Source of the DNA: Colwellia sp.
GTDB lineage: Bacteria > Pseudomonadota > Gammaproteobacteria > Enterobacterales > Alteromonadaceae
DNA length: 64,000 nucleotides
Reading direction: 5' to 3'
Assembly: GCF_013214175.1 (NCBI RefSeq)
Contig: NZ_JABSPA010000007.1
Span: 217,440-281,439, forward strand
The notes beneath the pieces are model-generated. The model was not told where the DNA came from and searched no databases. It worked only from the letters and a program-made list of their open reading frames with translations. Shown one piece after another: positions 1 to 8,737 of the stretch; the stretch's first letter is position 1, and the number at the start of each line of letters is the position of its first letter. A program made the translations under genes and the position numbers.

Positions 1-575
1 TCACTATCATAATTTCTTTTTAGGCCATCTGAGTGACAGTCTGCACACATGCCATTCCAATTTTGTAAGGGTTGGCGCCAATGTAATCTATCTTCTGGAC
101 GAATTTCTTCATGGCTATAGTTATGATACCAACGTTGACCACCATCGGCTTTTGTTCGGCTGTCCCAAGCAAAAGGCAATACTTGCAGTCTACCCTGTTC
201 AGTTTCTACTAAATATTGCTGCAAAGGATAATGACCAAAGGTATATTTTATCTGATAATTATTAACATTATCATCGTAAGCAATCCTTACCTGATAACGT
301 TCATCCTTAATATAGAAATGCGCTTTTTGACCGTAGTGCTTAACATCTACATTATCGAAATTGGCTAATACTGAATTCTTATCGGCAATAGCCATAGCTT
401 TTGCGTGATCAGATTGTTGCCACTTATCATGTGTTTGCTGATGACAGGAAAGGCATTGCTGGTTCGAGATAGGCTGATCTTTTTGAAAGTCATGCCCCAC
501 ACTATCAGCTGCTTGTATAAAAGAACTAGCAAAAAAACTTGCAACAATAAGGGACAAACAATAAATAAACTTCAC
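1..575 (-). CDS. Multihaem c-type cytochrome, 3' part beyond the window
   Basis: This partial reading frame runs off the left edge. It starts at a GTG (573-575) with AAAGG four bases upstream, and the first 22 or so residues are a hydrophobic Sec-type signal peptide ending near Ala-Asp-Ser. Two haem-binding CxxCH motifs are visible: CLSCH about residue 40 (near 445-459) and CADCH close to the edge (near 33-51). Between them are KWQQSDHAKAM and Tyr/Trp-rich stretches typical of multihaem cytochromes of the c554/TPR-linked type. It is probably a periplasmic electron carrier. It lies downstream of the DUF1800-DUF1501 pair on the same strand. The number of haems and the partner cannot be told from this fragment. 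The haem motifs are seen directly; the subfamily is inferred. Confidence 0.85.
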   Translation of the reverse strand, partial: MKFIYCLSLIVASFFASSFIQAADSVGHDFQKDQPISNQQCLSCHQQTHDKWQQSDHAKAMAIADKNSVLANFDNVDVKHYGQKAHFYIKDERYQVRIAYDDNVNNYQIKYTFGHYPLQQYLVETEQGRLQVLPFAWDSRTKADGGQRWYHNYSHEEIRPEDRLHWRQPLQNWNGMCADCHSDGLKRNYDS

Positions 576-622
576 AATACCTTTACCATAATGACTTAAT
601 TCAAAAACTTAAAAACAAACTA

Positions 623-661
623 AAAAATCCCCTAGCCCATGTGTTAGTCACAAGAGGCTAG
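623..661 (-). terminator. Weak terminator-like hairpin
   Basis: CTAGCC (632-637) pairs with GGCTAG (656-661), and in the minus direction a T run (623-628) follows a few bases after the stem. It lies between DUF1501 and the cytochrome, so it may attenuate read-through. The stem is short and the distance to the T run is not ideal. Confidence 0.35.
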
Positions 662-740
662 AGATAATACTTAGAGACTAAAAATCATAAAGCTAAACGA
701 TTCAGCCATTTACTAATGTTAAACAACTCAATTTATTCCA

Positions 741-2006
741 TTAACTTTTAATTAATACTTCGCTATACGATTTTATATGGGGAAAAACTTGCTGCAACTC
801 TTGCTCAGACAGTTGCCAATGTTGCGATAACACACTCGCAAACCAAGAAAAACTATTAGAGGTTGGCATTAAATCACGTTGCTGAAATAATTCATCGGGC
901 TTTAATCCTGGCCAATGCCCTTTCACTTTACCACCATTAACCGCACCACCAGCAAGAAATAAAGCGCTGGCAGTGCCATGATCGGTGCCACCTGTGCCAT
1001 TTTCTTTGGCTGTTCGACCAAACTCAGTACCAATAATCACCACAGTATTTTGCCACTCATCACCAAGGCCCGCTTTAAGTTCAGCCAAGCCGCTATCAAG
1101 CTCAGTTAATTTTCGCGCCAAACGTGCACTCTGATTATTATGAGTATCCCAACCACCTAGCTCTAACATAGCGCAATCAACACCTTGCTCTGCTGTCATC
1201 AATTTTGCACATGATTTGGCTAAATCATTAAACTTACCTTTTTGTTTATGCTGACCATTATCATCAACAAGACCTTTTATTGCTAAGGCACTGTTTAGCT
1301 TTTCTTTTAATGCTTCATCATCTTGATAGAGTTTATTTAACGCGGCGTAAATATCTTCATCTGCACTTTTAAACTTTGATGGATACCAAGTATTAACTTG
1401 CTCAGAATTAGCAAAAGGGCTACGCAAACTAATGGGTGTTGAGCGAGCAACCGCTAAGGCACTTTTATTTTTAACAGCTATAGCTCTAGCCAACCAACCA
1501 CTGTCATGATCAATTTCATCTTTACCACTTTCTAAAAAATCTTGACCATCAAAATGCGAGCGTCTGGGGTAGCCTGATGAAACAGCAACAATAGGCAGCA
1601 GTGACTTTTCCTGATACCACTGATGCAAGTTTATTAATGATGGATGTAAAGCAAAGCCTTTTTCTAAGGGTAACAATGGGCCTTTAAAACTAGCTGATAG
1701 CTTAGGACGTAACTGAGCATATTGCGCATCAAATGTTGGCACTATGGTGTGTAGTGAATCTAATGCACCACGTAATACTACCCAAACAATTTTAGGCTTA
1801 TGCTTAAAGTTACTCTTTACTTTGCTCCCTGCTTCGAAAGCAAACGCTGGACTCATCGGAAAAGATAAAACCGCTAAACCCGCACCCGCCATTTTAATAA
1901 ATTTGCGTCGAGATAATGTATCAGCCTTTTCTAACTTTGATGTTAACGCTGACCTAAAAGATGATGCTAACGGGTCATTTTTTGATTTTTTATTATCGAT
2001 CATCAT
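741..2006 (-). CDS. DUF1501 family Tat-exported protein
   Basis: This 421-residue protein has a twin-arginine signal (SRRKFIK near residues 32-38, hydrophobic stretch, then AFA), so it is probably exported folded to the periplasm. The body has DUF1501 hallmarks: WVVLRGALDS after the signal, ELGGWDTHNN, GTEFGRTAKENGTGGTDHG and FLAGGAVNGG. DUF1501 belongs to the alkaline phosphatase/sulfatase-like fold group, but its reaction is not established. It overlaps the DUF1800 gene by one base (TAATG), so the two are translationally coupled. DUF1501 and DUF1800 are commonly adjacent in bacteria. The start (two ATGs in tandem) fits the overlap. Function is unknown; the family call is confident. Confidence 0.92.
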   Translation of the reverse strand: MMIDNKKSKNDPLASSFRSALTSKLEKADTLSRRKFIKMAGAGLAVLSFPMSPAFAFEAGSKVKSNFKHKPKIVWVVLRGALDSLHTIVPTFDAQYAQLRPKLSASFKGPLLPLEKGFALHPSLINLHQWYQEKSLLPIVAVSSGYPRRSHFDGQDFLESGKDEIDHDSGWLARAIAVKNKSALAVARSTPISLRSPFANSEQVNTWYPSKFKSADEDIYAALNKLYQDDEALKEKLNSALAIKGLVDDNGQHKQKGKFNDLAKSCAKLMTAEQGVDCAMLELGGWDTHNNQSARLARKLTELDSGLAELKAGLGDEWQNTVVIIGTEFGRTAKENGTGGTDHGTASALFLAGGAVNGGKVKGHWPGLKPDELFQQRDLMPTSNSFSWFASVLSQHWQLSEQELQQVFPHIKSYSEVLIKS

Positions 2007-3400
2007 TATCTCCTTTGAAACTCAGGGCTCATTAATAACAAAGTACTTGCCTGTTGACGGCTTTCAGCTCTAATCACCATTTGATAAGTGTTCTGGCTAA
2101 TACTACTGCCTAAAGCCGTAGCCATCACTTGCTCAGCATTTATCCTTTTGACTTGCGTTGAGACCAAGCTTGACCACTCTACTCTTGCCATTAATGCACT
2201 GGCGCCTAACCAATCACTTTCATCATCACTAAAACCGGCTGGAGAGCCAGCATTAAAAGGCATTTGACCAAGGTTATTCAATGAGTTTAATAATGCCCTG
2301 TCATTGATTCTATTCGGTGCAATTGCCCGATAAGTTGAAATAACAAATTCTCTTGGCGTTTTAAATTTCTGTGGGCTTGCCAGCCAAGCTTCCTCAGCAT
2401 CAAACAGGGTCAACATCACTTGTTTGATATTACCTTGGTTGTTAAGCCAAGTTTTTTGCATTTTATTGAGCAGAGATTTTGGTGGTTTTTCACTAACAAA
2501 ATGGTGAGCTATTTTACTACAAACATACTTTGCCGTGCTTGGATGCATGGCTAAATCACGTAACATCTGCTGACCTTGTATTATGCCGCGCTGAGCATAT
2601 TTTTTACCCAGTAATGTTCTTGCACCGGGTTCATGGCCATAAGCGCGAAAAACAAAACCCGTACCGTGTTCTTTTTTAGGCCTTATAACACTCCAACCGG
2701 TAATGCCTTTGGCCAACTCAATAACATCAGTCTGGCTATAACCACCATCTACACCTAAGGTGTGTAACTCCATAATTTCTCTGGCAAGGTTTTCATTTAA
2801 ACCAACCTTGCGTTTTTTTGCCATACGAGAATTAGCACCAAAAGACTTTTCATTATTAAGGTAAACAAGCATAGCGGGATGTTGCTCTACTGCCAGTAAC
2901 ATATCCGCAAAGTTACCCAGCAAGTTAGGCGCTATAGCCTCTCTTTCTAGGGTTGGCGATAAACCTACCATTAATCGTCCACTAGTACTGACACTGAAAT
3001 GGTTAGAGAAAAAATCAAGTAACCGCCAACTGACACTATGATCTGAAGTGATAGCTTGCTTTAAAGAAGCTGCACTCATTTTCACATACGTTTTACGGGC
3101 GCTATTTTTAATCATTTTGATTTTATTTTTATCTACTACTTGGGCTTGGCTGTCCTGTGCTTGTTTTTGTTGCTGTTTCATTAATTTTTTCTGCTTTTGA
3201 AACTTAGCATGGGCGACAAAAATATCATCTGAACTGGGCTGCTTATCACTAAACTCGATGACTTGTAATTGAGATGACAGCCACTTTTTAGGATCCACTT
3301 TGGCGTGAGCGAGTTCATCACCACGGGCGCCATAACCAAAACGATTAACGGCAATATTTTCCGGACTAATAACTGTTGATGACATTGAGTTTTCAGACAT
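2006..3400 (-). CDS. DUF1800 family protein
   Basis: This is a 464-residue DUF1800 protein. Recognisable segments are AVNRFGYGARGDEL at the N-terminus, WRLLDFFSNHFSVS, EREAIAPNLLGNFADMLLAV, the NENLAREIMELHTLGVDGGYSQTDV block and KTPREFVISTYRA. No clear N-terminal signal peptide is seen, unlike its partner. A Lys/Gln-rich coiled segment lies about residues 70-105. It is the first gene of a two-gene unit with DUF1501 (one-base overlap) and perhaps the cytochrome further down. DUF1800/DUF1501 pairs are frequent near sulfatase-rich loci in some phyla, which fits this setting, but no biochemical role is known. The start ATG is preceded by AGGTGAG-type bases. Confidence 0.92.
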   Translation of the reverse strand: MSENSMSSTVISPENIAVNRFGYGARGDELAHAKVDPKKWLSSQLQVIEFSDKQPSSDDIFVAHAKFQKQKKLMKQQQKQAQDSQAQVVDKNKIKMIKNSARKTYVKMSAASLKQAITSDHSVSWRLLDFFSNHFSVSTSGRLMVGLSPTLEREAIAPNLLGNFADMLLAVEQHPAMLVYLNNEKSFGANSRMAKKRKVGLNENLAREIMELHTLGVDGGYSQTDVIELAKGITGWSVIRPKKEHGTGFVFRAYGHEPGARTLLGKKYAQRGIIQGQQMLRDLAMHPSTAKYVCSKIAHHFVSEKPPKSLLNKMQKTWLNNQGNIKQVMLTLFDAEEAWLASPQKFKTPREFVISTYRAIAPNRINDRALLNSLNNLGQMPFNAGSPAGFSDDESDWLGASALMARVEWSSLVSTQVKRINAEQVMATALGSSISQNTYQMVIRAESRQQASTLLLMSPEFQRR

Positions 3401-3715
3401 AGCTCACCTTAGGTGTGTAACAAAAATAGAGTTAACATCATTTCAATATAGAGTTGTTTATTTATAAAACACACTAACTTTACACAGCTTTACTTTATAC
3501 AAGCCAATTTAAATAACTATCTATTGAATTACCTCTGAGTGCAATATAACTTTTAATGTCCTTATTATTAATAATCAACAGCTATCAATTGACACTACGG
3601 TGATAAGCAAGTACTTTATGTACATTACATATAATAATCACTAAAAGCAATATACAGCGCAACCTTGCACTGTAAAAACAATATAAAGTGATAAACTAAA
3701 GCTTAAGAGGCCAAC
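3401..3715 (+). promoter_or_regulatory. Divergent promoter region of fucP-like gene with candidate operator
   Basis: This 315-base AT-rich gap separates the divergent DUF1800 and symporter genes. At 3616-3627 lies TTATGTACATTA, whose core ATGTACAT is a perfect palindrome. The 9-mer TGTACATTA recurs upstream of the sugar-acid operon (37485-37493) and, with one change, upstream of the sulfatase at 45323. It may be the site of a shared regulator such as the GntR protein at 49186. No convincing -35/-10 pair could be fixed by eye. Confidence 0.35.
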
Positions 3716-5134
3716 ATGACAACAGCAGTCGAAACAGCAGGTGATGATATTAATCAATCAAGCGTTGCTAAAACACCAATAATCGCTAAAGAATATATAC
3801 TCCCGTTTATATTAGTCGCCGCTCTTTTTCCGTTATGGGGATTTGCTAACGATATAACTAACCCGTTAGTCAAAGCTTTTAAAGATATCTTTCTTATTAG
3901 TAACGCACAAAGTTCAATGGTGCAGTTTGCCTTCTACTTAGGCTACGGCATTATGGCAATACCAGCCGCTATTTTTATTCGCCGCTTCTCTTATAAAGCA
4001 GGAATATTATTAGGCTTAGCACTTTATGCTATTGGCGCTTTACTGTTTTTACCCGCCAGTATGACAGCACAATTTAACTTCTTTTTACTGGCTTTATGTG
4101 TTTTAACCTGTGGTCTAGCTTTATTAGAAACCACAGCTAACCCATACATTCTTTCTATGGGCTCTCCAGAAACATCAACACAGCGTTTAAATCTAGCGCA
4201 AGCATTTAACCCTATTGGCTCACTTGGCGGTATGTTTGTTGCCTCTAACTATATTTTAAGTGAACTTAAGGTTGAAGAATTTCGCGCTGCTGAAAAAGCC
4301 GCACACCCTGAGTATGTCGATTTATTACCTTCAGTGGTCGATGGTAAATTAACCCAAGCATTAGCTGATTTCTCTATTGCTGAGCCTATGGCACACCAAG
4401 CCATGCAAGCTGCTGATTTAATCACTGTTCGTGGCCCTTATATAGCTATAGCTTCAGTAGTAGCCTTATTATTTGTAGTGTTTTTATTCCGAAAACTACC
4501 TGACACCATTACTCACGATGAGCCTTTAACGGCGAAAGTATTAAAAGCAACGTTCGTGCGTTTATTATCGAACGCAAGATATCGTGAAGGTGTTATCGCT
4601 CAAGCTTTTTATGTTGGGGCACAAATCATGTCTTGGACCTTCATCATTCATTACGGTATGACATCAGTGGGTTTAACTGCTGCAGAGGCGCAACAATATA
4701 ATATGTTTGCTATGGGTATCTTCCTAGCAAGCCGCTTTATTTGTACTTTCTTACTCGCTAAAATTCGCCCTGGACAACTATTACTATTATTAGCGATTGG
4801 TGGTATTACCTTATCGTTTGGTACTATATTTATTGGTGGCATGACAGGTCTTTATTGTCTAATTGCTACATCGGCTTGTATGTCATTAATGTTCCCAACT
4901 ATCTATGGCATTGCGCTTAAAGATACCGGTAACGATGCAAGTTTAGCTTCAGCAGGTTTAGTTATGGCCATTGTTGGTGGTGCTTTGATGCCACCATTAC
5001 AAGGTAGCATGATAGATAGCGCTTCACTTGTTGCTGGCATTCCAGCAGTACAAACTTCATTTGTATTACCATTGGTTTGTTTTATTGTTATCGCGATTTA
5101 CGGTTACAGAGCGCATAATATCCATAAAGCATAA
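3716..5134 (+). CDS. fucP: L-fucose/L-galactose:H+ symporter, MFS FucP type
   Basis: This 472-residue 12-TM MFS carrier has the FucP-family start of TM1 (FPLWGFANDITNPLVKAFKDIF) followed by SNAQSSMVQFAFYLGYG, and the loop LETTANPYILSMGSPETSTQRLNLAQAFNPIGS characteristic of this family. E. coli FucP is 438 residues; the extra length here is mostly an insertion in the cytoplasmic centre (about residues 175-235). FucP imports L-fucose and also accepts L-galactose and D-arabinose, so it matches both sugar interpretations of this locus. It is monocistronic, with a terminator after it and a sulfatase next. The exact substrate is inferred from family and context. Confidence 0.9.
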   Translation: MTTAVETAGDDINQSSVAKTPIIAKEYILPFILVAALFPLWGFANDITNPLVKAFKDIFLISNAQSSMVQFAFYLGYGIMAIPAAIFIRRFSYKAGILLGLALYAIGALLFLPASMTAQFNFFLLALCVLTCGLALLETTANPYILSMGSPETSTQRLNLAQAFNPIGSLGGMFVASNYILSELKVEEFRAAEKAAHPEYVDLLPSVVDGKLTQALADFSIAEPMAHQAMQAADLITVRGPYIAIASVVALLFVVFLFRKLPDTITHDEPLTAKVLKATFVRLLSNARYREGVIAQAFYVGAQIMSWTFIIHYGMTSVGLTAAEAQQYNMFAMGIFLASRFICTFLLAKIRPGQLLLLLAIGGITLSFGTIFIGGMTGLYCLIATSACMSLMFPTIYGIALKDTGNDASLASAGLVMAIVGGALMPPLQGSMIDSASLVAGIPAVQTSFVLPLVCFIVIAIYGYRAHNIHKA

Positions 5135-5233
5135 CTTTTATAAGATATAACCTTCATAAGACATAGTTTTCATAAGACATAGTTTTCATAAAAAGTATGT
5201 TTTATTAATTATAAAGTTAACTAAAAAATCATT

Positions 5234-5262
5234 AAAAAGAGCAGCTTAGTCTGCTCTTTTTT
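5234..5262 (+). terminator. Rho-independent terminator of the fucP-like gene
   Basis: AAAAGAGCAG, a six-base loop and CTGCTCTTTTTT form a clean stem followed by a T run. Just upstream (about 5150-5190) the 16-bp unit CATAAGACATAGTTTT is repeated about twice in tandem. Confidence 0.9.
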
Positions 5263-5355
5263 ATTTATACTAATAAAGTTAAACTTAGCTATTGCGCAGC
5301 TGTGTTTTTTATTTATAATAATCATAACAACTAAATAACTACAATAAGGTTTATT

Positions 5356-6876
5356 ATGAGCAATGCCGTTAAATCAATAAAATCACTATTTTTATTATTG
5401 TGCGCTACCAGCTCTTTAGCTGTTCTACCCTCTCACTCAGAACAAAAAGCAGCTTCAGCACAAAGTGAGCGCCCTAATATATTGCTCATTATTACTGATG
5501 ATCAATCAATCGATACCATTAATGCGTTAGGTAATGATGCTATCAATACGCCAAACATAGATAGATTAGCGCACAGTGGTATGGCATTTACTCACGTATT
5601 TAATCAGGGTTCATGGTCTGGCGCTGTTTGTGCGCCAAGTCGTCAAATGATTAATACCGGCCGTAATTTACATATGACTGGCTTTTCTCCCAAGTCCAAC
5701 AAAACAACGCACCCTTTAATGGGCGAAACGTTTAGAGCTGCAGGTTACGAAACCTTTATCACAGGTAAATGGCATGTTGGCAACGACGCCTTAAAACGCT
5801 CTTTTAATATTGGTCGCGCAGTGCACGAAGGTGGTATGGCTCCTATTAGCAAAGGTGGTCAATGGCAGCCTTGGTTAACTGATTTTGGCGAAAATATTAA
5901 ATGGGCTAAAAAACAAAAGAATCAACACACCAGTGAAGCCTTTGCCGATGCAGCAATTAGCTATCTCGAAACAAAAGAAAAAAGAAACGACAGCCCCTTT
6001 TTGATGTATGTGGCTTTTACAGCCCCGCATGACCCACGACAATCGCCACAATCTTATGTTGATAAATACCCTGCCGAGAGCATGATTTTACCAGCAAGCT
6101 TTGTACCTATGCCTGAAATAGATGCCGGTGATTACAATATTCGTGATGAAGCACTAATGACCTTTCCTCGTACTGAAAAACAAACCAAAGAGTTTATTGG
6201 TGAGTACTACGCCATGGTTGAACACATGGACACTCAAATTGGTCGGATTCTTGATAGCTTAGAAAAATCACCATATGCTAATAACACTTATATCATTTTC
6301 ACCTCTGATCACGGTTTAGCTGTTGGTAAACATGGTCTTGCTGGCAAGCAAAATGTTTATGACCACAGTATTCGCGCACCGTTTATTATGGTCGGTGATG
6401 GTATTCCTGCCAATACTCGTGCTAAAGGCATGTTTTACTTAAACAGTATTTTCGCCACCACAACAGAACTTGCCGGTATTGATACACCAGATTCTGTACA
6501 AGGTCCAAGTATAATGCCGATTGTTCGCGGTGAAAAAACAGTAATGAATGATTATATCTACGGTAGTTACCGTCACTTCCAACGTATGGCACGTAGCCAC
6601 AGATACAAGTTAGTTTATTACCCGTTACTTAAACGTAATGTCTTGTTTGATTTAATGAGTGATCCAGGTGAAATGCACGACATTTCAAAACAAGCAGGTA
6701 GTGATATCATTATTAAAAAATTAACGGCTAAATTGGAAGAATTGAAAGCTGAAGTAGGCGATCCATTAACCAATGATGATCCAGCCAACAGCTATCAGCC
6801 ATTTACCGGTAAAATTAGACCAGGCTTTCAAAAAGACAATATTGGTATTAAGCAAACGGTATTCACTGAGCATTAG
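5356..6876 (+). CDS. Family S1 sulfatase, canonical CAPSR
   Basis: This 506-residue exported sulfatase has a signal peptide of about 28 residues. The metal-binding start NILLIITDDQ lies near 41-50 and the formylglycine motif C92-A-P-S-R96 within GAVCAPSRQMINTGR matches the C-x-P-S-R consensus, so Cys92 should be converted to formylglycine by the anaerobic or aerobic maturase. Further hallmarks are TGKWHVGN, FTAPHDPRQ and FTSDHGLAVGKHGL with the metal-ligand Asp-His. It should hydrolyse a sulfate ester on a glycan in the periplasm or outside. It stands between the symporter and malic enzyme as its own transcription unit with terminator hairpins after it. The S1 subfamily was not assigned, so the sulfated position is unknown. 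Confidence 0.93.
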   Translation: MSNAVKSIKSLFLLLCATSSLAVLPSHSEQKAASAQSERPNILLIITDDQSIDTINALGNDAINTPNIDRLAHSGMAFTHVFNQGSWSGAVCAPSRQMINTGRNLHMTGFSPKSNKTTHPLMGETFRAAGYETFITGKWHVGNDALKRSFNIGRAVHEGGMAPISKGGQWQPWLTDFGENIKWAKKQKNQHTSEAFADAAISYLETKEKRNDSPFLMYVAFTAPHDPRQSPQSYVDKYPAESMILPASFVPMPEIDAGDYNIRDEALMTFPRTEKQTKEFIGEYYAMVEHMDTQIGRILDSLEKSPYANNTYIIFTSDHGLAVGKHGLAGKQNVYDHSIRAPFIMVGDGIPANTRAKGMFYLNSIFATTTELAGIDTPDSVQGPSIMPIVRGEKTVMNDYIYGSYRHFQRMARSHRYKLVYYPLLKRNVLFDLMSDPGEMHDISKQAGSDIIIKKLTAKLEELKAEVGDPLTNDDPANSYQPFTGKIRPGFQKDNIGIKQTVFTEH

Positions 6877-6920
6877 TCGTACATTAAGCTGAACACTAGC
6901 AAAACAAGAAGCTGAACATT

Positions 6921-7002
6921 TCCCAGTCTATGGCTGGGCAGAGCTGACAATTTACCTGTGCTTACCCTTATGGCCCAACCATTGCTGGGTAAGCATTTTT
7001 TT
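6921..7002 (+). terminator. Tandem hairpins after sulfatase
   Basis: A small hairpin (CCCAG...CTGGG, 6922-6938) is followed by a strong one: TGCTTACCC (6959-6967) pairs with GGGTAAGCA (6987-6995) and runs into TTTTTTT. The rest of the gap up to the malic enzyme gene holds no visible gene. Confidence 0.8.
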
Positions 7003-7223
7003 CCTAACCTCAGCCTTAAGCTTATTGAGCTACGGCAAGGCTAACTTCCGACTTTACCACTGATAAGAGAACGGCTAACAGCCACATGGCTGCTAACCTA
7101 GGATAACTGTGCCCTTTTGCATGAGAATATCTTGATGTATTCATACAAAAGGTTACCTGTAGGTATCAAGCTTACTTTCAAGAACACTGCATTCAATAAT
7201 TTACCAACTTAATAATTCAACTT

Positions 7224-8465
7224 ATGGACATTAACATGAAAGATATTACTCAACAGGCGCTTGATTACCATGCTTACCCTACCCCTGGGAAAATTGCTAT
7301 TGCCATCACCAAACCCGCTGAAACAAGTCATGATTTATCGCTTGCCTACAGCCCTGGTGTTGCTGAGCCTTGTCGTGAAATTGCCAAAGACCCAGATGCC
7401 GTTTATAAATATACAGGTAAAGGTAATACCGTAGCCGTAATCACTAACGGCACCGCGGTATTAGGTTTAGGCAATCTTGGGCCTATGGCTTCAAAACCCG
7501 TGATGGAAGGTAAAGCGCTGCTCTTTAAACGCTTTGCCAACATCGACTCCTTCGACATTGAAGTAACACATAAGACCGTAGAAGAATTTATTAACACTGT
7601 GGCTAACATAGCTGATAGTTTTGGTGGCATTAACCTTGAAGATATTAAAGCGCCTGAGTGTTTTGTTATTGAAAAAGCCCTAATAGAGCGCTGTAATATT
7701 CCAGTATTTCATGACGACCAACATGGTACCGCCATAGTTACCGCTGCTGGCCTTATCAACGCCTTAGAAGTACAAGGTAAAGAACTCAAGCAAGCTAAAA
7801 TTGTTTGTTTAGGTGCTGGTGCTGCTGCCATTGCTTGCATGGAGCTACTGATTAAATGTGGCGCTCAGCGAGAAAAAATCTACATGTTAGATACCAAAGG
7901 TGTTATTCATACTCGCCGAGATGATTTAAATGAATATAAAAAGTTATTTGCTAACAATACTGATTTACGCACCTTAGCTGACGTTATCGATGGCGCTGAT
8001 ATCTTTATTGGTGTTTCAGGCCCTAATCTGCTTAACCCTGAATTGCTAAAAACTATGGCAGCCAAACCAATTGTATTTGCTTGTTCAAATCCAGATCCAG
8101 AAATAAAGCCCGAGCTTGCTCATTCAGTGCGCGATGACTTAATTATGGCGACAGGTCGCTCTGATTATCCAAACCAAGTAAACAATGTTTTGTGTTTCCC
8201 GTTTATTTTCCGGGGTGCATTAGATGTTAGAGCCAGTACCATTAACGATGAAATGAAAATTGCTGCCGTCTATGCCATTAGTGCAATTGCAAAAGAGCCA
8301 GTGCCTGCAGAAGTATTAGCGGCAAGTGGTGAAGAAAGCCTAACATTTGGTAGAGGTTATATCATTCCAAAACCGATGGACCCAAGGTTATGTGATCGTG
8401 TTGCTAGCGCTGTGGCCAAAGCAGCAATAGATTCAGGTGTAGCAAGACTTCCTGCTAAAAAATAA
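7224..8465 (+). CDS. NAD(P)-dependent malic enzyme (single domain)
   Basis: This 413-residue protein matches the short prokaryotic malic enzyme: LDYHAYPTPGKIAI, DLSLAYSPGVAEPC, GKGNTVAVITNGTAVLGLGN, GINLEDIKAPECF, FHDDQHGTAIVTAAGL and the nucleotide-binding CLGAGAAAIACMELL. It lacks the C-terminal phosphotransacetylase-like domain found in MaeB, ending after the Rossmann part. It decarboxylates L-malate to pyruvate with NAD(P) reduction in the cytoplasm. It may balance pyruvate from the sugar-acid route, though it is separated by hairpins and probably independent. The start could be the ATG at 7224 or the one at 7236; neither has a strong ribosome-binding site. Confidence 0.92.
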   Translation: MDINMKDITQQALDYHAYPTPGKIAIAITKPAETSHDLSLAYSPGVAEPCREIAKDPDAVYKYTGKGNTVAVITNGTAVLGLGNLGPMASKPVMEGKALLFKRFANIDSFDIEVTHKTVEEFINTVANIADSFGGINLEDIKAPECFVIEKALIERCNIPVFHDDQHGTAIVTAAGLINALEVQGKELKQAKIVCLGAGAAAIACMELLIKCGAQREKIYMLDTKGVIHTRRDDLNEYKKLFANNTDLRTLADVIDGADIFIGVSGPNLLNPELLKTMAAKPIVFACSNPDPEIKPELAHSVRDDLIMATGRSDYPNQVNNVLCFPFIFRGALDVRASTINDEMKIAAVYAISAIAKEPVPAEVLAASGEESLTFGRGYIIPKPMDPRLCDRVASAVAKAAIDSGVARLPAKK

Positions 8466-8737
8466 TTTTAAAATGAACAGAGTTGCAATTCAGAATTCTG
8501 TTCATATTTCTCCCCATTACTTGTCTATTTCTTCTCCACCCTTTTATTATCTCTTAATACCTTCAAAAGCAGCTTACCCGATCTACTTGGCTCAGTTATT
8601 TAAAGCACATACTTATCCTTACAAGTTACCGATCAATTTATTACTTACAGCAATATGAGGATTTCCTGATAGCCAGCCAAATTGTTACCTGACATCATAG
8701 TTTGATTAATATTTATTTCTTATCAGTAGGAAGCACA

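Noticed and set aside
8473..8658. 61-codon open frame after the malic enzyme gene
   Set aside because: No ribosome-binding site, Pro/Tyr/Ser-rich composition typical of random AT-rich sequence, and no recognisable feature.
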